NCBI RefSeq assembly: GCF_000773975.1
Contig: NZ_JRUQ01000027.1
Coordinates: forward strand, 186,001-250,000
DNA from: Erwinia typographi
Lineage (GTDB): Bacteria; Pseudomonadota; Gammaproteobacteria; Enterobacterales; Enterobacteriaceae
Direction: 5' to 3'
DNA: 64,000 bases
Shown piece by piece: positions 17,097-26,704 of this stretch. The notes beneath the pieces were generated by a model that saw only the letters and a program-made list of their open reading frames with translations, was not told where the DNA came from and searched no databases. How positions within the stretch are numbered: the first letter of the stretch is position 1; each line of letters begins with the position of its first letter. The translations under genes and the position numbers were made by a program.

Positions 17097-20000
17097 AACA
17101 ACTCTGTTGCTCCTGAGTATCTACCGCCAGCAGTTACTATTTGCCATCCCCCACCAATCTTATCAGCTCCCCATTGCAGTTGTGGTGCCACTGTACCTTC
17201 AAGAAGCACCTGTGGTCTGGTTAATGCAACCTTACCTTCATAAGTTGCCGAGTTATTAGGTGGTAGAGCGAGATTTGCACGTCTTTCCGCCGGGGTAAGC
17301 CCGGCGCTCCCTCTTGTAACATATACTTGCGAAGCACTTCCTGGTGTATGCTCCGTAATAGTAAATATATCTCCAGGCTTGCCTCTAGAGGCATATATTT
17401 GCCCATCAAAACTATTAATAGTATCATGCTGTATTTGCTTATTTAACCCACGGCTTTTTAATAATTTCCTACCTGAGTTTCTTTTGATTGGTATATTTTC
17501 TTGAGAACACTTCGTCAACCCCAGCGGATCAATCCAGTTCAATGGATTGGGAGCGTAAGCGTATAAATTGAGTCCGCCTTGTAGCCCCACCGGGTCCTGC
17601 ACCGTAAACCGTCCAACGGCGGGATCGTAGTAGCGGAATAAATTATAGTGCAGACCGGTTTCGTTGTCAGCGTACTGTCCTGCGTAACGCAGCGGCTGGG
17701 CGACGGCCGGTTTGCCGTTACGCAGTTCGTAGCCCTGTGCCGTCTGATTTCGTACTTCGCCAAAGGTTGCGTAGTGACCTGCCCAGCGGAGTGCGCCTTC
17801 TTCGTCGGTCATTTCCAGCGGCGCGCCGTTCAGGTCGGTGTTGAACCAGTATGTTTCGGCACGGCTTCCGGTCGCAGGCTGATCGAGCCGCGCCAGCGGG
17901 CTCCAGATATCGTTCGGGTCGTAGACGTAAGTTTGTCTTGCGCCGTTCTGCTGCTGTTCCTGTAACAGGCGATATCCCTGCCAGAGAAATGCCGTGGTGG
18001 TGGTTTTGCCGCTAATCTGTACCTGCTTGCGGGTGCGGCGGCCCAGCGCATCGTAGTGGTAATGGGCTTCAAATTTACCCGACGGACCGCGTCCGCTGGC
18101 GCTGATCAGACGGTTATCAGCATCGTAGCGATAATGCTGCTCATACAGACCGCTGCGACGGCTGAGCAGGTTGCCCCAGCCGTCGTACTTATAAAACAGG
18201 TTCTGCCAGACGCTGAGCCGGTTGTCAGGAATTGCAGCGCCATGGTGTCCGGCGGCAGGCTGTTCGTAACCTTCGCTGGCGTTCCCGTAGCGATTTCCCC
18301 TGGAAGGCTGGCGAGGGGCATTGTCCTGATGACCTAAGGCCGACTGGCCGTTACTGGAGCCGGAGCCTCCGCGTCCGTCGCTGTCCGCCAGCAGGTTATC
18401 AGCGGCGTCATAGCGCAGTTCGTTAGCGGCAAGACCGCTGCGGGGTTCGGCGTGGTTGAGCAGGCGACCTTCGGCGTCGTAGCCGTAATGGATGTCGCCC
18501 CTCAGCGTATCGCTAACGCCAGCCAGTTCGCCGCGTGCGGTGTAGCGGAAGGCGCGGGCGAGCAGGGCGTTTTGCGGTGCGACGAACTCGCCGCTGAGCT
18601 GGCTTTTTTGCTGCGTGCGGCGGCCCAGCGCGTCGTAACTGCGCTGCTGCTGGCGCGCACCCTGGCTACGGGAAGTCTCGCGGTGCAGGCGGTCGCGAGT
18701 GAATTCGCTGACAATTTGCTTATTAAAGCGAATGGCGCTGACGTGGCCGGAGCCGTAGTGCAGCCAGCTCAGCGCGTCGTCGCCGGGCAGCGTCAGGCTG
18801 GTGAGGTTGCCCAGCTCGTCACGCGCGTAGCGCAGCGTGCCGTTGATGCCGCTCTCTTCTTCCAACTGTCCTGACACGTTATAGCTGAACAGCAGCCGGT
18901 CTTCCTCAATGCCCAGCTCGCGCCCCTCGTCAGTAGGCGTGCGCTCCAGCACCTTCAGCCTGCCGCGCAGATCGTAGCGATAGCGCCATTCGGCGCTTTT
19001 GTTGCCGCGCCATATCAGCTGTCCGGCCGCATCGTGGCGGAAGGAGTGCGCGCGGCGGGCAATGCCGCCGTCGGCTGCGGGCTTTGCCGTCTCCAGTAGC
19101 GTGGCAAGGTAGCCTGCCTCGCCGTACTCCAACTGGCGGGAGGTTTCGTCCGGGCGCTGCTCCTGCGTCAGGCGGCCTGACGCGTCGTATTGAAAGCGAT
19201 ACTGGCCGCCGTTGCCGTTATCCAGCTCCGTCAGTCGGCCGCGCGCGTCATAATGCCACCTGCGGGTGCGGTTCAGACGGTCGGTCAGGCTCAGCGGCTG
19301 GCCCAGCGAGTTGTACTTCCAGCGGATGATACTGTCCAGCGGATCGTGCCAGGCCGCCAGCTGGCTGCGTTCGTTCCAGCTGAAGCGCTCGGCGCTGCCG
19401 TCCGGGTGTTCCACCTCGCTCAACTGCCCGGCGGGAAGCCAGTGCCAGCGGGTGGTGTTGCCTTCCGCGTCGGTCATCGCCAGCGGTTGACCAAAACGAT
19501 CGTACTGCCAGCTGGTGACGCTGCCGGAGCAGTCAGTCCGCCGGGTCAGCAGGCCCTGATGGTTCCACTCCAGCTTCACCTCACCGCCCGTGGCGTCGAT
19601 AACCGCATCAGGCAGGCTCTCTTCCGGATCGGGGTAGTGCCAGCGGGTGACGTTGCCGGCGGCATCGGTCTCGCTAATCAGCCGCGAAAACTCGTCGAAG
19701 TCGCTGCGCTCCCGCGTGCCATCGGCATACTCAATTTCAGCCAGGTTAGTGGTAAGGCGCGACCAGCGATAGCCGGTTTTACGGCCCAGCTCATCCTGTT
19801 CACTGAGCAGGCGGCCATAGCGGTCCCAGCTGCTGCTGCGCTGTGCGCCGCCGGGCAGCAGCACGCTGCTAAGTTCGCCGTCCTGATAGATAAAGCTGTA
19901 GCGGCGGCCGTCCCAGTCGGTCCAGGCCGCCACGTTGTCGTCATCGTCGCACAGCCAGTGGGCCGTGCAGCCGTCGTCGCGCTGTACGCTGCGGGTGCCG

Positions 20001-21481
20001 TTGGCGAAATCGTAAGTGAAATCCAGTCGCTCTCCGGCGCTGTTGCGGTAGGCAACCACGCGCGGCAGACCGTCGAGCTCGCGCCAGAGATACTCGTTCA
20101 GCAGGCCATTGGCATCTTCGTGGCTGCTCATCAGCCCATCGCGCCAGCTGAACCGGCGTACCACGCTACCGCCCCGGTTTTTCACCGTAATCAGCTGATC
20201 TTCATCGTCATAATCGTAGCTTACAAGCGTGATGGCATCGTCGAGTCTTGCTTCCAGCAGCCGTCGTCGCTTTTTATCGTAGCGGCACACCACGCGCTGC
20301 CCTGCGCTGTCGACCAGCTCGTGCAGCAGGTTATCTTGTTGATAATGGAAGGTCGTGGTATTGCCAGTGATATCGGCTATCGCGGTCAGCAGCCCCGGCG
20401 CGTCGCCGTCCAGCCTGCCGTAATAAAAGCGCTCGCCGCTGATATCCGCCACCGACCAGCCATCATCGCTGTGGTGCTCCAGCCAGCATTTCTCGGCCTC
20501 ACAGTATGTCTTGCGGCCTTTAGGGACATCGGGGAAGGAAACGTAGTCGCCGGAAGGCGCGCGCCACACCAGGCCATCCTGATAGCGCTCCAGCCGGGTT
20601 TCCCAGAACAGGCTCCAGCCCCGCCCCAGCACGCTGTCGCCGGGATTGCCGCTGCGCCAGTAGCGCTGCCACATCACCGGCAGGCGGGAGGGCAGGGTGA
20701 AGTCCAGCTCGTCATCGCCGTCGAGAAATTTTTGCCCGCTGATGATATCCACCGGGCGGGCGATAATGCCCACCGCAGCGGCGCCGGTCATCAGCGCGCC
20801 TGCGCGACAGGCGACACGCGCGATCTTATTGATGCCGGGAATTTTAGACAGTAGCTTGCCCAGCGCGCCGACTTTTCCCGCTGCGCCGCCCCAGCCGCCG
20901 AGCAGACCGGCGAACAGCAGCGTCAGGTCGGAGGCTTTGTAAATCCACTCCGCCACTTCCGGCTTGATCGGTAAGGTGGTCTCTTTCTCGCCGCCAATCA
21001 ACACGTTGGGCGAGCCCACCATCACCTTCGCATCGCAATTAGTGGCGTCGCCAACGCGCGAAGCGGGATAGCCGTTGATATACACGCTCGCTGAGCCCTG
21101 CGCCATCTGCATGGAAGGGCCATCGTCGGCGCAGCCGACCTGGCTGACGGTGGCTATTGCGGCGGGCAGGTCATTGATAAAGACATCAGGCGAGCCAGTG
21201 AGGATTTTGCCCTTCGGCGTCATGCTGCTGGCCCCGGCATTGGCAATGCCGTCGCGGGCCGCAGTGGCCAGTTCCCCCGTAGCATAGCCGACCGCAAGGC
21301 TGGCTCCGACTAACAGCAGGCCCACCCCAAGGCAGGAGGAGGCCAGTCCGGCTATCATCAGCGCCCCGGCGGCAATCCCGCCCACGGCCGCCAGCAGGCC
21401 GCCGACGATCGTCCCGGCAATCATCCCTGCCAGGGCATGGGAGTGGCCAATGTCATCACCAACGCGCGCAGCTTCAAGCAT
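17093..21481 (-). CDS. PAAR-domain Rhs polymorphic toxin
   Basis: The protein has 1462 residues. In order: N-terminal hydrophobic helices (about 14-70), which EagR-type chaperones bind; a PAAR-like spike domain (about 88-165, GSPDVFINDLPAA... GSASVYINGYPASRVGD ... GSPNVLIGG); a second hydrophobic segment (about 185-245); many YD/RHS repeats forming the shell; and the closing core motif ([18 protein letters not shown] ... DPLGLT, ending near 1323). The last 139 residues are the variable toxin, including GDIFTITEH, QVYVTRGSAGLTPAERR and GADKIGGGWQIV. The tip resembles TreTu-like, possibly ADP-ribosyltransferase-fold, toxins from memory, but this is weak. It is a type VI secretion cargo effector. 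No vgrG or hcp lies nearby. Confidence 0.93.
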   Translation of the reverse strand: MLEAARVGDDIGHSHALAGMIAGTIVGGLLAAVGGIAAGALMIAGLASSCLGVGLLLVGASLAVGYATGELATAARDGIANAGASSMTPKGKILTGSPDVFINDLPAAIATVSQVGCADDGPSMQMAQGSASVYINGYPASRVGDATNCDAKVMVGSPNVLIGGEKETTLPIKPEVAEWIYKASDLTLLFAGLLGGWGGAAGKVGALGKLLSKIPGINKIARVACRAGALMTGAAAVGIIARPVDIISGQKFLDGDDELDFTLPSRLPVMWQRYWRSGNPGDSVLGRGWSLFWETRLERYQDGLVWRAPSGDYVSFPDVPKGRKTYCEAEKCWLEHHSDDGWSVADISGERFYYGRLDGDAPGLLTAIADITGNTTTFHYQQDNLLHELVDSAGQRVVCRYDKKRRRLLEARLDDAITLVSYDYDDEDQLITVKNRGGSVVRRFSWRDGLMSSHEDANGLLNEYLWRELDGLPRVVAYRNSAGERLDFTYDFANGTRSVQRDDGCTAHWLCDDDDNVAAWTDWDGRRYSFIYQDGELSSVLLPGGAQRSSSWDRYGRLLSEQDELGRKTGYRWSRLTTNLAEIEYADGTRERSDFDEFSRLISETDAAGNVTRWHYPDPEESLPDAVIDATGGEVKLEWNHQGLLTRRTDCSGSVTSWQYDRFGQPLAMTDAEGNTTRWHWLPAGQLSEVEHPDGSAERFSWNERSQLAAWHDPLDSIIRWKYNSLGQPLSLTDRLNRTRRWHYDARGRLTELDNGNGGQYRFQYDASGRLTQEQRPDETSRQLEYGEAGYLATLLETAKPAADGGIARRAHSFRHDAAGQLIWRGNKSAEWRYRYDLRGRLKVLERTPTDEGRELGIEEDRLLFSYNVSGQLEEESGINGTLRYARDELGNLTSLTLPGDDALSWLHYGSGHVSAIRFNKQIVSEFTRDRLHRETSRSQGARQQQRSYDALGRRTQQKSQLSGEFVAPQNALLARAFRYTARGELAGVSDTLRGDIHYGYDAEGRLLNHAEPRSGLAANELRYDAADNLLADSDGRGGSGSSNGQSALGHQDNAPRQPSRGNRYGNASEGYEQPAAGHHGAAIPDNRLSVWQNLFYKYDGWGNLLSRRSGLYEQHYRYDADNRLISASGRGPSGKFEAHYHYDALGRRTRKQVQISGKTTTTAFLWQGYRLLQEQQQNGARQTYVYDPNDIWSPLARLDQPATGSRAETYWFNTDLNGAPLEMTDEEGALRWAGHYATFGEVRNQTAQGYELRNGKPAVAQPLRYAGQYADNETGLHYNLFRYYDPAVGRFTVQDPVGLQGGLNLYAYAPNPLNWIDPLGLTKCSQENIPIKRNSGRKLLKSRGLNKQIQHDTINSFDGQIYASRGKPGDIFTITEHTPGSASQVYVTRGSAGLTPAERRANLALPPNNSATYEGKVALTRPQVLLEGTVAPQLQWGADKIGGGWQIVTAGGRYSGATELL
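17592..17641 (-). repeat. Rhs core junction repeat, copy in full-length rhs
   Basis: Fifty bases identical to 16741-16790, within the conserved core just before the variable tip. Confidence 0.9.
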
Positions 21482-21493
21482 CTGACAACGTCC

Positions 21494-21934
21494 TTATTTG
21501 TTGGTCTGCGCGTAGCTTTGCAGCAGCGCGCTGAAGGCAGTCCTGTCGCCGTTATCCAGCGCGGCGGTTTTGCTTTGAGTAATAACCAGCACCAGCGAGT
21601 CGTCGAGGGCAAAGACCGCCTGCTGCTGATAAATCCGCTTGCCGTCGCGCAGGTAGCTGGCGGTAATGCTCTCTCCCGCTGACGCCTGCTGGCCAAGCAT
21701 CACCGGCTGACGGCTCTCTTCTTTCCAGCCTTTCAGCAGTTTTGCCAGCTGCGCCAGCTGACGATCGATATAGGCCGCCAGCGCTTCGCCTTCGTTTAGC
21801 GCATCGCGGGAGACATTAATCACCGCTCCTGCCGGGTCCAGCGGTTTAAATACGTTGAGGGTGCGGTCTTCATAGCCCGGCGGCAGATCAAGCTGGCCTT
21901 CAGTAAATACGCAGCGTTGGTAAGAGGAAGGCAT
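21494..21934 (-). CDS. EagR-type (DUF1795/DcrB-like) Rhs chaperone
   Basis: The 146-residue protein has the DcrB/DUF1795 pattern (GQLDLPPGYEDRTLNVF, NVSRDALNEGEALAAYIDRQLAQL, then paired strands GKRIYQQQAVFALDDSLVLVITQS). Eag proteins bind the N-terminal transmembrane segments of PAAR-Rhs effectors and load them on VgrG. It starts the operon and ends 12 bp before rhs. Confidence 0.88.
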   Translation of the reverse strand: MPSSYQRCVFTEGQLDLPPGYEDRTLNVFKPLDPAGAVINVSRDALNEGEALAAYIDRQLAQLAKLLKGWKEESRQPVMLGQQASAGESITASYLRDGKRIYQQQAVFALDDSLVLVITQSKTAALDNGDRTAFSALLQSYAQTNK

Positions 21935-22268
21935 CGCGCAAACTCCCTTTTTATGAAATATATTTTAAGGTTGCAATCATCGCACGGAGAAAACCTGAGG
22001 CCAAGAAAAACTATACTACGATAATACTTACAACAGGATAGGGAACAGGTAGCGGGGAAAAGAGGCTAAAAAATACCAGGGGAAAGAGTTGTTTGACTTA
22101 TATGGACCAATAACACGTATGCAGAGAATGGCTGAGCGTTATTTCTGTCACCCCCTTTTTAAAGTGATATTCATCGTAGTTTGCTGAGGGTGAAAACCGT
22201 GTGATAAAACGGAACCACATTGACCTCGCGCGAGCCACTCGCTGTTTGACGTTACGGAGCAGGAACAA
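21935..22268. other. Divergent intergenic region eagR / idnO
   Basis: This 334-bp region must hold both divergent promoters. A/T-rich blocks occur near eagR (21950-22030). GGAGCAGG lies about 7 bases before the idnO ATG. No open reading frame or clear operator was found. Confidence 0.5.
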
Positions 22269-23030
22269 ATGACCCTTTTCAGCTTAGAGAATAAACGTAT
22301 TTTATTGACCGGCGCAGCGCAGGGCATCGGCTTTATTATGGCGCGCGGCCTCGCCCAGCACGGGGCGGAGGTGATCATTAACGGCACTTCCGAACAGCGC
22401 GCTGAGAACGCGGTGAGTAAGCTGCGCGAGGAGGGCTTTACCGCCCATAGCGCGGTATTTAACGTCTCCGACCCAAAGGCGGTAGAGGACGGCATCGGGA
22501 AAATCGAGTCCACGATTGGGCCAATAGACGTGCTGTTTAACAACGCGGGCATCCAGCGTCGCCACCCTTTTACCGAGTTCCCGCTGGAGGAATGGAATGA
22601 CCTTGTCGCCACCAACCAGACCGGCGTGTTTCTGGTTTCGCAAACGGTAGCGAAACGGATGATCGTCCGGGGCGCGGGGAAAATCGTCAATATCTGTTCA
22701 ATGCAGAGCGAGCTGGGGCGCGATACCATCACGCCTTATGCGGCGACAAAAGGAGCGGTAAAAATGCTGACGCGCGGCATGTGCGTTGAGCTGGCTCGCC
22801 ATAATATTCAGGTCAACGGCATTGCGCCGGGCTATTTTCAGACGCCAATGACCAAAGCGCTGGTGGATAATCCTGAGTTCACCGACTGGCTTTGCAAGCG
22901 CACGCCTGCCGCCCGCTGGGGCAACCCGGAGGAGCTGGTGGGCGCGGCGGTGTTCCTCTCGTCGAAGGCCTCTGACTTTGTCAACGGGCATCTGCTGTTT
23001 GTCGATGGCGGTATGCTGGCGGCGGTATAA
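22269..23030 (+). CDS. idnO: Gluconate 5-dehydrogenase
   Basis: This 253-residue SDR has TGAAQGIG (14-21), NNAG (91-94), Ser144, Tyr157 and Lys161. Long stretches (NNAGIQRRHPFTEFP, ICSMQSELGRDTITPYA, VNGHLLFVDGG) agree from memory with E. coli IdnO, which interconverts 5-ketogluconate and gluconate with NADP(H). The other idn genes (idnD, T, K, R) are absent here, so it stands alone. Confidence 0.92.
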   Translation: MTLFSLENKRILLTGAAQGIGFIMARGLAQHGAEVIINGTSEQRAENAVSKLREEGFTAHSAVFNVSDPKAVEDGIGKIESTIGPIDVLFNNAGIQRRHPFTEFPLEEWNDLVATNQTGVFLVSQTVAKRMIVRGAGKIVNICSMQSELGRDTITPYAATKGAVKMLTRGMCVELARHNIQVNGIAPGYFQTPMTKALVDNPEFTDWLCKRTPAARWGNPEELVGAAVFLSSKASDFVNGHLLFVDGGMLAAV

Positions 23031-23156
23031 CTCAGTGGGTTCTGGCAAAGGTTTTATCGCGAAGGGCTTGCCCGGCATCGGGAAATTGAAGCCCATCGGC
23101 TAACTCAGACCGCCATAACGCCGGGCAGACGCCACCCTCATCTGCCCGGAGATCGA

Positions 23157-24308
23157 TCAATAGAGCTGGCGATAAAGCTCGGTAATGTCAGCGAGCGTGG
23201 CCTCCCTTGGGTTGCCGCCGGTACAGACATCGTCAAGCGCGGCCTGAGCCAGCGCGGCAATATCCTCTTCCTTCATCCCAACATCACGCAGCCTTGGCGG
23301 AATGCCCACGTCGGCCGACAGCTGTTTCACCGCGTCTACCGCCGCGACCCGCACTTCGCTCAGGCTCAGGCCGCAGACTTTCGCCACGCCCATGGCGCGG
23401 GCAATATCACGGTATTTTTCGCCGGTGTACTCGGCATTCCACGCCATGACGTGCGGCAGAATGATCGCGTTGGCCACGCCGTGAGGAACGTTATAAAACG
23501 CCCCCAGCGGGTGAGCCATGCCGTGAACCAGGCCAAGCCCAACGTTTGAGAAGCCCATGCCGGCGATGTACTGGCCGAGCGCCATATCCTCCACGCCTTT
23601 GGCTTCACCGGCTACCGAGGCGCGCAGCGATCGGTTGATAATCTGGATGGCCTTCAGGTGGAGAGCATCGGTCAGTTCCCATGCGCCTTTGGTCGTGAAA
23701 CCCTCAATGGCGTGGGTCAGGGCATCAATGCCGGTGGCGGCCTTGAGCGAAGGCGGCATGGAGGCCATCATCTCAGCGTCGACGATCGCTATAATCGGAA
23801 TATCATGCGGATCGATACAGACAAATTTGCGGCGATTCTCTTCGTCGGTAATCACGTAGTTGATGGTCACTTCGGCGGCGGTTCCGGCCGTGGTGGGGAT
23901 GGCAATGATCGGCACGCAGGGGTTGCGGGTATCGGCAAAGCCTTCCAGGCTGCGAACATCGGCAAATTCAGGATTATTGATAATGATGCCGATGGCTTTG
24001 GCGGTATCCTGCGGCGAGCCGCCGCCGATAGCGATCAGATAATCCGCGCCTGACGTCTTAAACAGCTCAACGCCCTTTTGTACGACAGCGATGGTGGGAT
24101 TCGGCACCACCTCATCATAAATCATAAAGGGCAGATGGTGCTCAGCCAGCAGCGCGGTGACCTTTTCCACCACGCCCGCCTTCACTAAAGCTTTGTCGGA
24201 AACTAACAGCGCTTTTTTAAATTTGCGCTTCGTCACTTCACTGACAATTTGCGCAATGGATCCTGCACCAAACCAGGCGGTTTCATTTAATATCATTCTG
24301 TGTTGCAT
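23157..24308 (-). CDS. fucO: Lactaldehyde reductase, iron-containing alcohol dehydrogenase
   Basis: The 383-residue group III alcohol dehydrogenase begins MQHRMILNETAWFG. It carries GGGSPQDTAKAIG, PTTAGTAAEVT, GIDALTHAIEG and GLVHGMAHPLGAFYNVPHG, which include the metal-binding histidines and NAD region. The start, the middle (RRKFVCIDPHDIP) and the end (LDDVCTGGNPREATL) match FucO. It reduces L-lactaldehyde to 1,2-propanediol. No other fuc or rha genes are close. Confidence 0.93.
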   Translation of the reverse strand: MQHRMILNETAWFGAGSIAQIVSEVTKRKFKKALLVSDKALVKAGVVEKVTALLAEHHLPFMIYDEVVPNPTIAVVQKGVELFKTSGADYLIAIGGGSPQDTAKAIGIIINNPEFADVRSLEGFADTRNPCVPIIAIPTTAGTAAEVTINYVITDEENRRKFVCIDPHDIPIIAIVDAEMMASMPPSLKAATGIDALTHAIEGFTTKGAWELTDALHLKAIQIINRSLRASVAGEAKGVEDMALGQYIAGMGFSNVGLGLVHGMAHPLGAFYNVPHGVANAIILPHVMAWNAEYTGEKYRDIARAMGVAKVCGLSLSEVRVAAVDAVKQLSADVGIPPRLRDVGMKEEDIAALAQAALDDVCTGGNPREATLADITELYRQLY

Positions 24309-24525
24309 AAAGTGACTCCGGGGTCAGGGTAATTGTTGAGTAACCTGAGTGAAATATGCGCAGGATTGCAGGACGGGCGTATTGATGAAGATCAGGTCGT
24401 GATGAGTCAGTCGGCAACTTGCGGCGGGGGAAAGCGGGGCAATTAAGTCGTCGTCATTGTGTTATCGTAGACCGGTGGCCTGCACTGATGAATTACATAA
24501 TAAATTGATAATAGGGAGGTTTTAT

Positions 24526-25230
24526 ATGATTCGTGTCGCTTTGCTCACCGTGCTGGCGCTGATGTCATCCGTCGCGGTGGCGGACCAGGATCATCCTGAA
24601 GTCGATTGCGCAAAAATCAAAAATTATGCCGCCGCTGGCGATCGTGCCTACAAAGCTGGGCAGTATGAAAAGGCGCGCGACAGCTATACCGATCAGGTCG
24701 GCTGGAGTGAAACCTGCGAGCTTTCGGAGGCCGCTATTGCCACCGCCTATAACAATGTCGCCCTGACGTGGATTCGGCAGGGGGAGTATCTGAAAGCCAG
24801 GGCATGGTTAATGATTAAGAAAGACCATCCGAGGTCGCAATATAACCTGAATCTTATTAAAGATAAGCTGGCGGCGCTGCCCGCGCCTGCCGGTCCCGCA
24901 GGAGAATTCTGGCAATATGCCGGTCGCGGGATGTGGAGTTCTTATAGCATCAGTAAAAAAAGCGGCAAATATCATCTGATCTTCGATGGTCTCTACCCTG
25001 GATTAATGGGTATGTATAACGGTCCTAATATGGGCAGCCTGGAGGGGGACGTTATTATTGCCAACAATAAAGGCGTGTTTCACCAGCAGGAGGAAGGCAG
25101 TACCGATGAGTTCGGAAACTGTGAGGTGAGCATGAATTTCGGGGCCGACACGCTGACCACTTCGGTTAAAGGAGACTGTGGATTTGGACACAATGTTTCC
25201 GCTGAAGGGGAATATCTTCGGGTTAAGTGA
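24526..25230 (+). CDS. Secreted protein of unknown function with TPR-like N-terminal region
   Basis: The 234-residue product starts at the ATG at 24526 with GGGAGGT 6 bases upstream. Residues 1-19 form a Sec signal peptide ending AVA. Residues 30-100 look like helical repeats of TPR type (AGDRAYKAGQYEKARDSYTDQ, AYNNVALTWIRQGEYLKARAWL). The rest is strand-rich and Gly-rich (LYPGLMGMYNGPNMGSLEGDV, SVKGDCGFGHNVSAEGEYLRV), with four cysteines in the mature protein. I do not recognise the C-terminal domain. Confidence 0.75.
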   Translation: MIRVALLTVLALMSSVAVADQDHPEVDCAKIKNYAAAGDRAYKAGQYEKARDSYTDQVGWSETCELSEAAIATAYNNVALTWIRQGEYLKARAWLMIKKDHPRSQYNLNLIKDKLAALPAPAGPAGEFWQYAGRGMWSSYSISKKSGKYHLIFDGLYPGLMGMYNGPNMGSLEGDVIIANNKGVFHQQEEGSTDEFGNCEVSMNFGADTLTTSVKGDCGFGHNVSAEGEYLRVK

Positions 25231-25254
25231 GGCAATCTTCAGCGAAAGCTTCTG

Positions 25255-25300
25255 CCGTCGCGTTATCAGGGCGGGGTAATTCGCCCTGATAACGCGACGG
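25255..25300. terminator. Perfect 19-bp stem-loop between convergent genes
   Basis: The left arm 25255-25273 (CCGTCGCGTTATCAGGGCG) pairs fully with 25282-25300 around an 8-nt loop. There is no T run on either side. It lies after the secreted-protein gene and faces ampH, so it may act as a bidirectional terminator or mRNA end-stabiliser. Confidence 0.6.
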
Positions 25301-25359
25301 GGATCATCTGTACCCGGTTGGTCAGCGTTGCGTACAGCCAGTTAGTGAGCTTTGGTAAA

Positions 25360-26553
25360 TTAATTAGACATGATGCTGGCGGCTAATTGCGCGCTGTCAG
25401 GCGTATTGCCGATTAACTCGGTCAGCAGATTATTCACGCCGTCGCTCATCGCGGTAAAGTGGGTCTGCGAGGAGCGGGTGACCACAATAAACACGCCGAC
25501 GCTGTACTGCGGCACCATCGCCATGTAGGTGATGAAACCGCCGCCGCCGCCCGTCTTCTGAATAATGCCAGGCCTGCCGCCCTCCGGGGCCATATACACC
25601 CAACCCATCCCCAGCGCCGACGCTTTACCCGGCACGTCCATGCCGTTCACTTTAGTGAGCTGGTCGCGCTGATAAATCATGGTCTGAATACGGTCGGCCT
25701 GCGGCGTGCGGGCGTAAACATCGGAAGAGAGGAACTGCTGCATCCAGCGTCCCATATCGTCCGGGGTGGAGTAGATGCCGCCGCTGCCGATGGCGGCCAG
25801 CGTGTTCATGCATGGGCTGGCCCCTTTTTCGGCTACCATCAGGCGTCCGCACTGGTCGGGAGAAGGCGTGAACGTGGTGTCCTTCATGCCCAGCGGACGG
25901 GTGATCTCACGCTGAAGCAGCGCCGGATAGGGTACTCCAGAGGCTCTGGACAGCGCATCGCCCAGCAGGTCGAACGCCAGGTTGGAGTAAGCGGCCTGGG
26001 TGCCCGGCGCGGCTTTCAGATGGGCGCTCTCCAGCCAGTTCCAGCGCTGAGCGTTGGTCGGCCAGACGAATACCGGACGGTGTGGCTTGCCTCCGGGCTG
26101 TTCGCGCGGCAGTCCGCTGGTGTGGGTGGCAAGGTTGATCAGCCTAATCGTTTGCCCGGCGTAGCTCGGCACGCTGCTGCCCGACGGGGCATATTTGCTC
26201 AGCGGATCCTCGAGGCGAACCACGCCCTGTTCAGACAGCTTGACCAGCAATTCGCTGGTCAGCAGCTTGGTCAGCGAGGCGATGCGGATCACCGAATCTT
26301 TCTGCGGACGAATGCGGCTGCCTGGGCGAATCGCCCCCTGGCTGGCAAACACGCGCTGGTTGGCGTCAATCGCCACCATCGCCATGCCGGTCGCCTTGGT
26401 GTTGTAGTAGATGTTCTGCGCGTAGCGGTCAACAATCTGCGATGCCAGCAGCGGATCGGGCGCGGTTTTCGCCGCCATGCCGCTCAGCGGCAGGGCAGCA
26501 ACCAGTAATGCCAGCAAACGGTGAAAAAAGGGTTTCAACGGGCGGTCATCCAT
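25360..26553 (-). CDS. ampH: D-alanyl-D-alanine carboxypeptidase/endopeptidase, class C beta-lactamase family
   Basis: The 397-residue protein has an N-terminal signal (cleavage probably near AMAA, residue 28), the nucleophile motif Ser93-Leu-Thr-Lys96, Tyr189-Ser190-Asn191 and KTGG near residue 343. Segments PREQPGG, RPVFVWPT and QADRIQTMIYQRDQ agree with E. coli AmpH. That enzyme trims peptidoglycan cross-links and binds beta-lactams. It is chromosomal, and the sequence gives no sign that it confers resistance. Confidence 0.92.
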   Translation of the reverse strand: MDDRPLKPFFHRLLALLVAALPLSGMAAKTAPDPLLASQIVDRYAQNIYYNTKATGMAMVAIDANQRVFASQGAIRPGSRIRPQKDSVIRIASLTKLLTSELLVKLSEQGVVRLEDPLSKYAPSGSSVPSYAGQTIRLINLATHTSGLPREQPGGKPHRPVFVWPTNAQRWNWLESAHLKAAPGTQAAYSNLAFDLLGDALSRASGVPYPALLQREITRPLGMKDTTFTPSPDQCGRLMVAEKGASPCMNTLAAIGSGGIYSTPDDMGRWMQQFLSSDVYARTPQADRIQTMIYQRDQLTKVNGMDVPGKASALGMGWVYMAPEGGRPGIIQKTGGGGGFITYMAMVPQYSVGVFIVVTRSSQTHFTAMSDGVNNLLTELIGNTPDSAQLAASIMSN

Positions 26554-26704
26554 CTGAGTGGGTCTTAAGATATTTCGTATAGTAATCTGTTTTATACCGG
26601 CTTAAAAAGGCGTCAGCGCGCTTTTTCCTGCTCTTTTCCCAGAAAATGTTTCAACTGCCTCCAGCCGCGCCCAGCCGATGGAAAATGGCGCGGCTGGTCG
26701 CAAT

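Noticed and set aside
19190-20854. Open frame of 554 codons on the plus strand inside rhs
   Set aside because: It is antisense to the YD-repeat region of rhs, has no ribosome-binding site, and its repetitive Val/Ala/Gln composition mirrors the complementary codons.
25360-26553. Acquired beta-lactam resistance gene
   Set aside because: The motifs and segments match chromosomal AmpH, a peptidoglycan-trimming enzyme, with no mobile element nearby.
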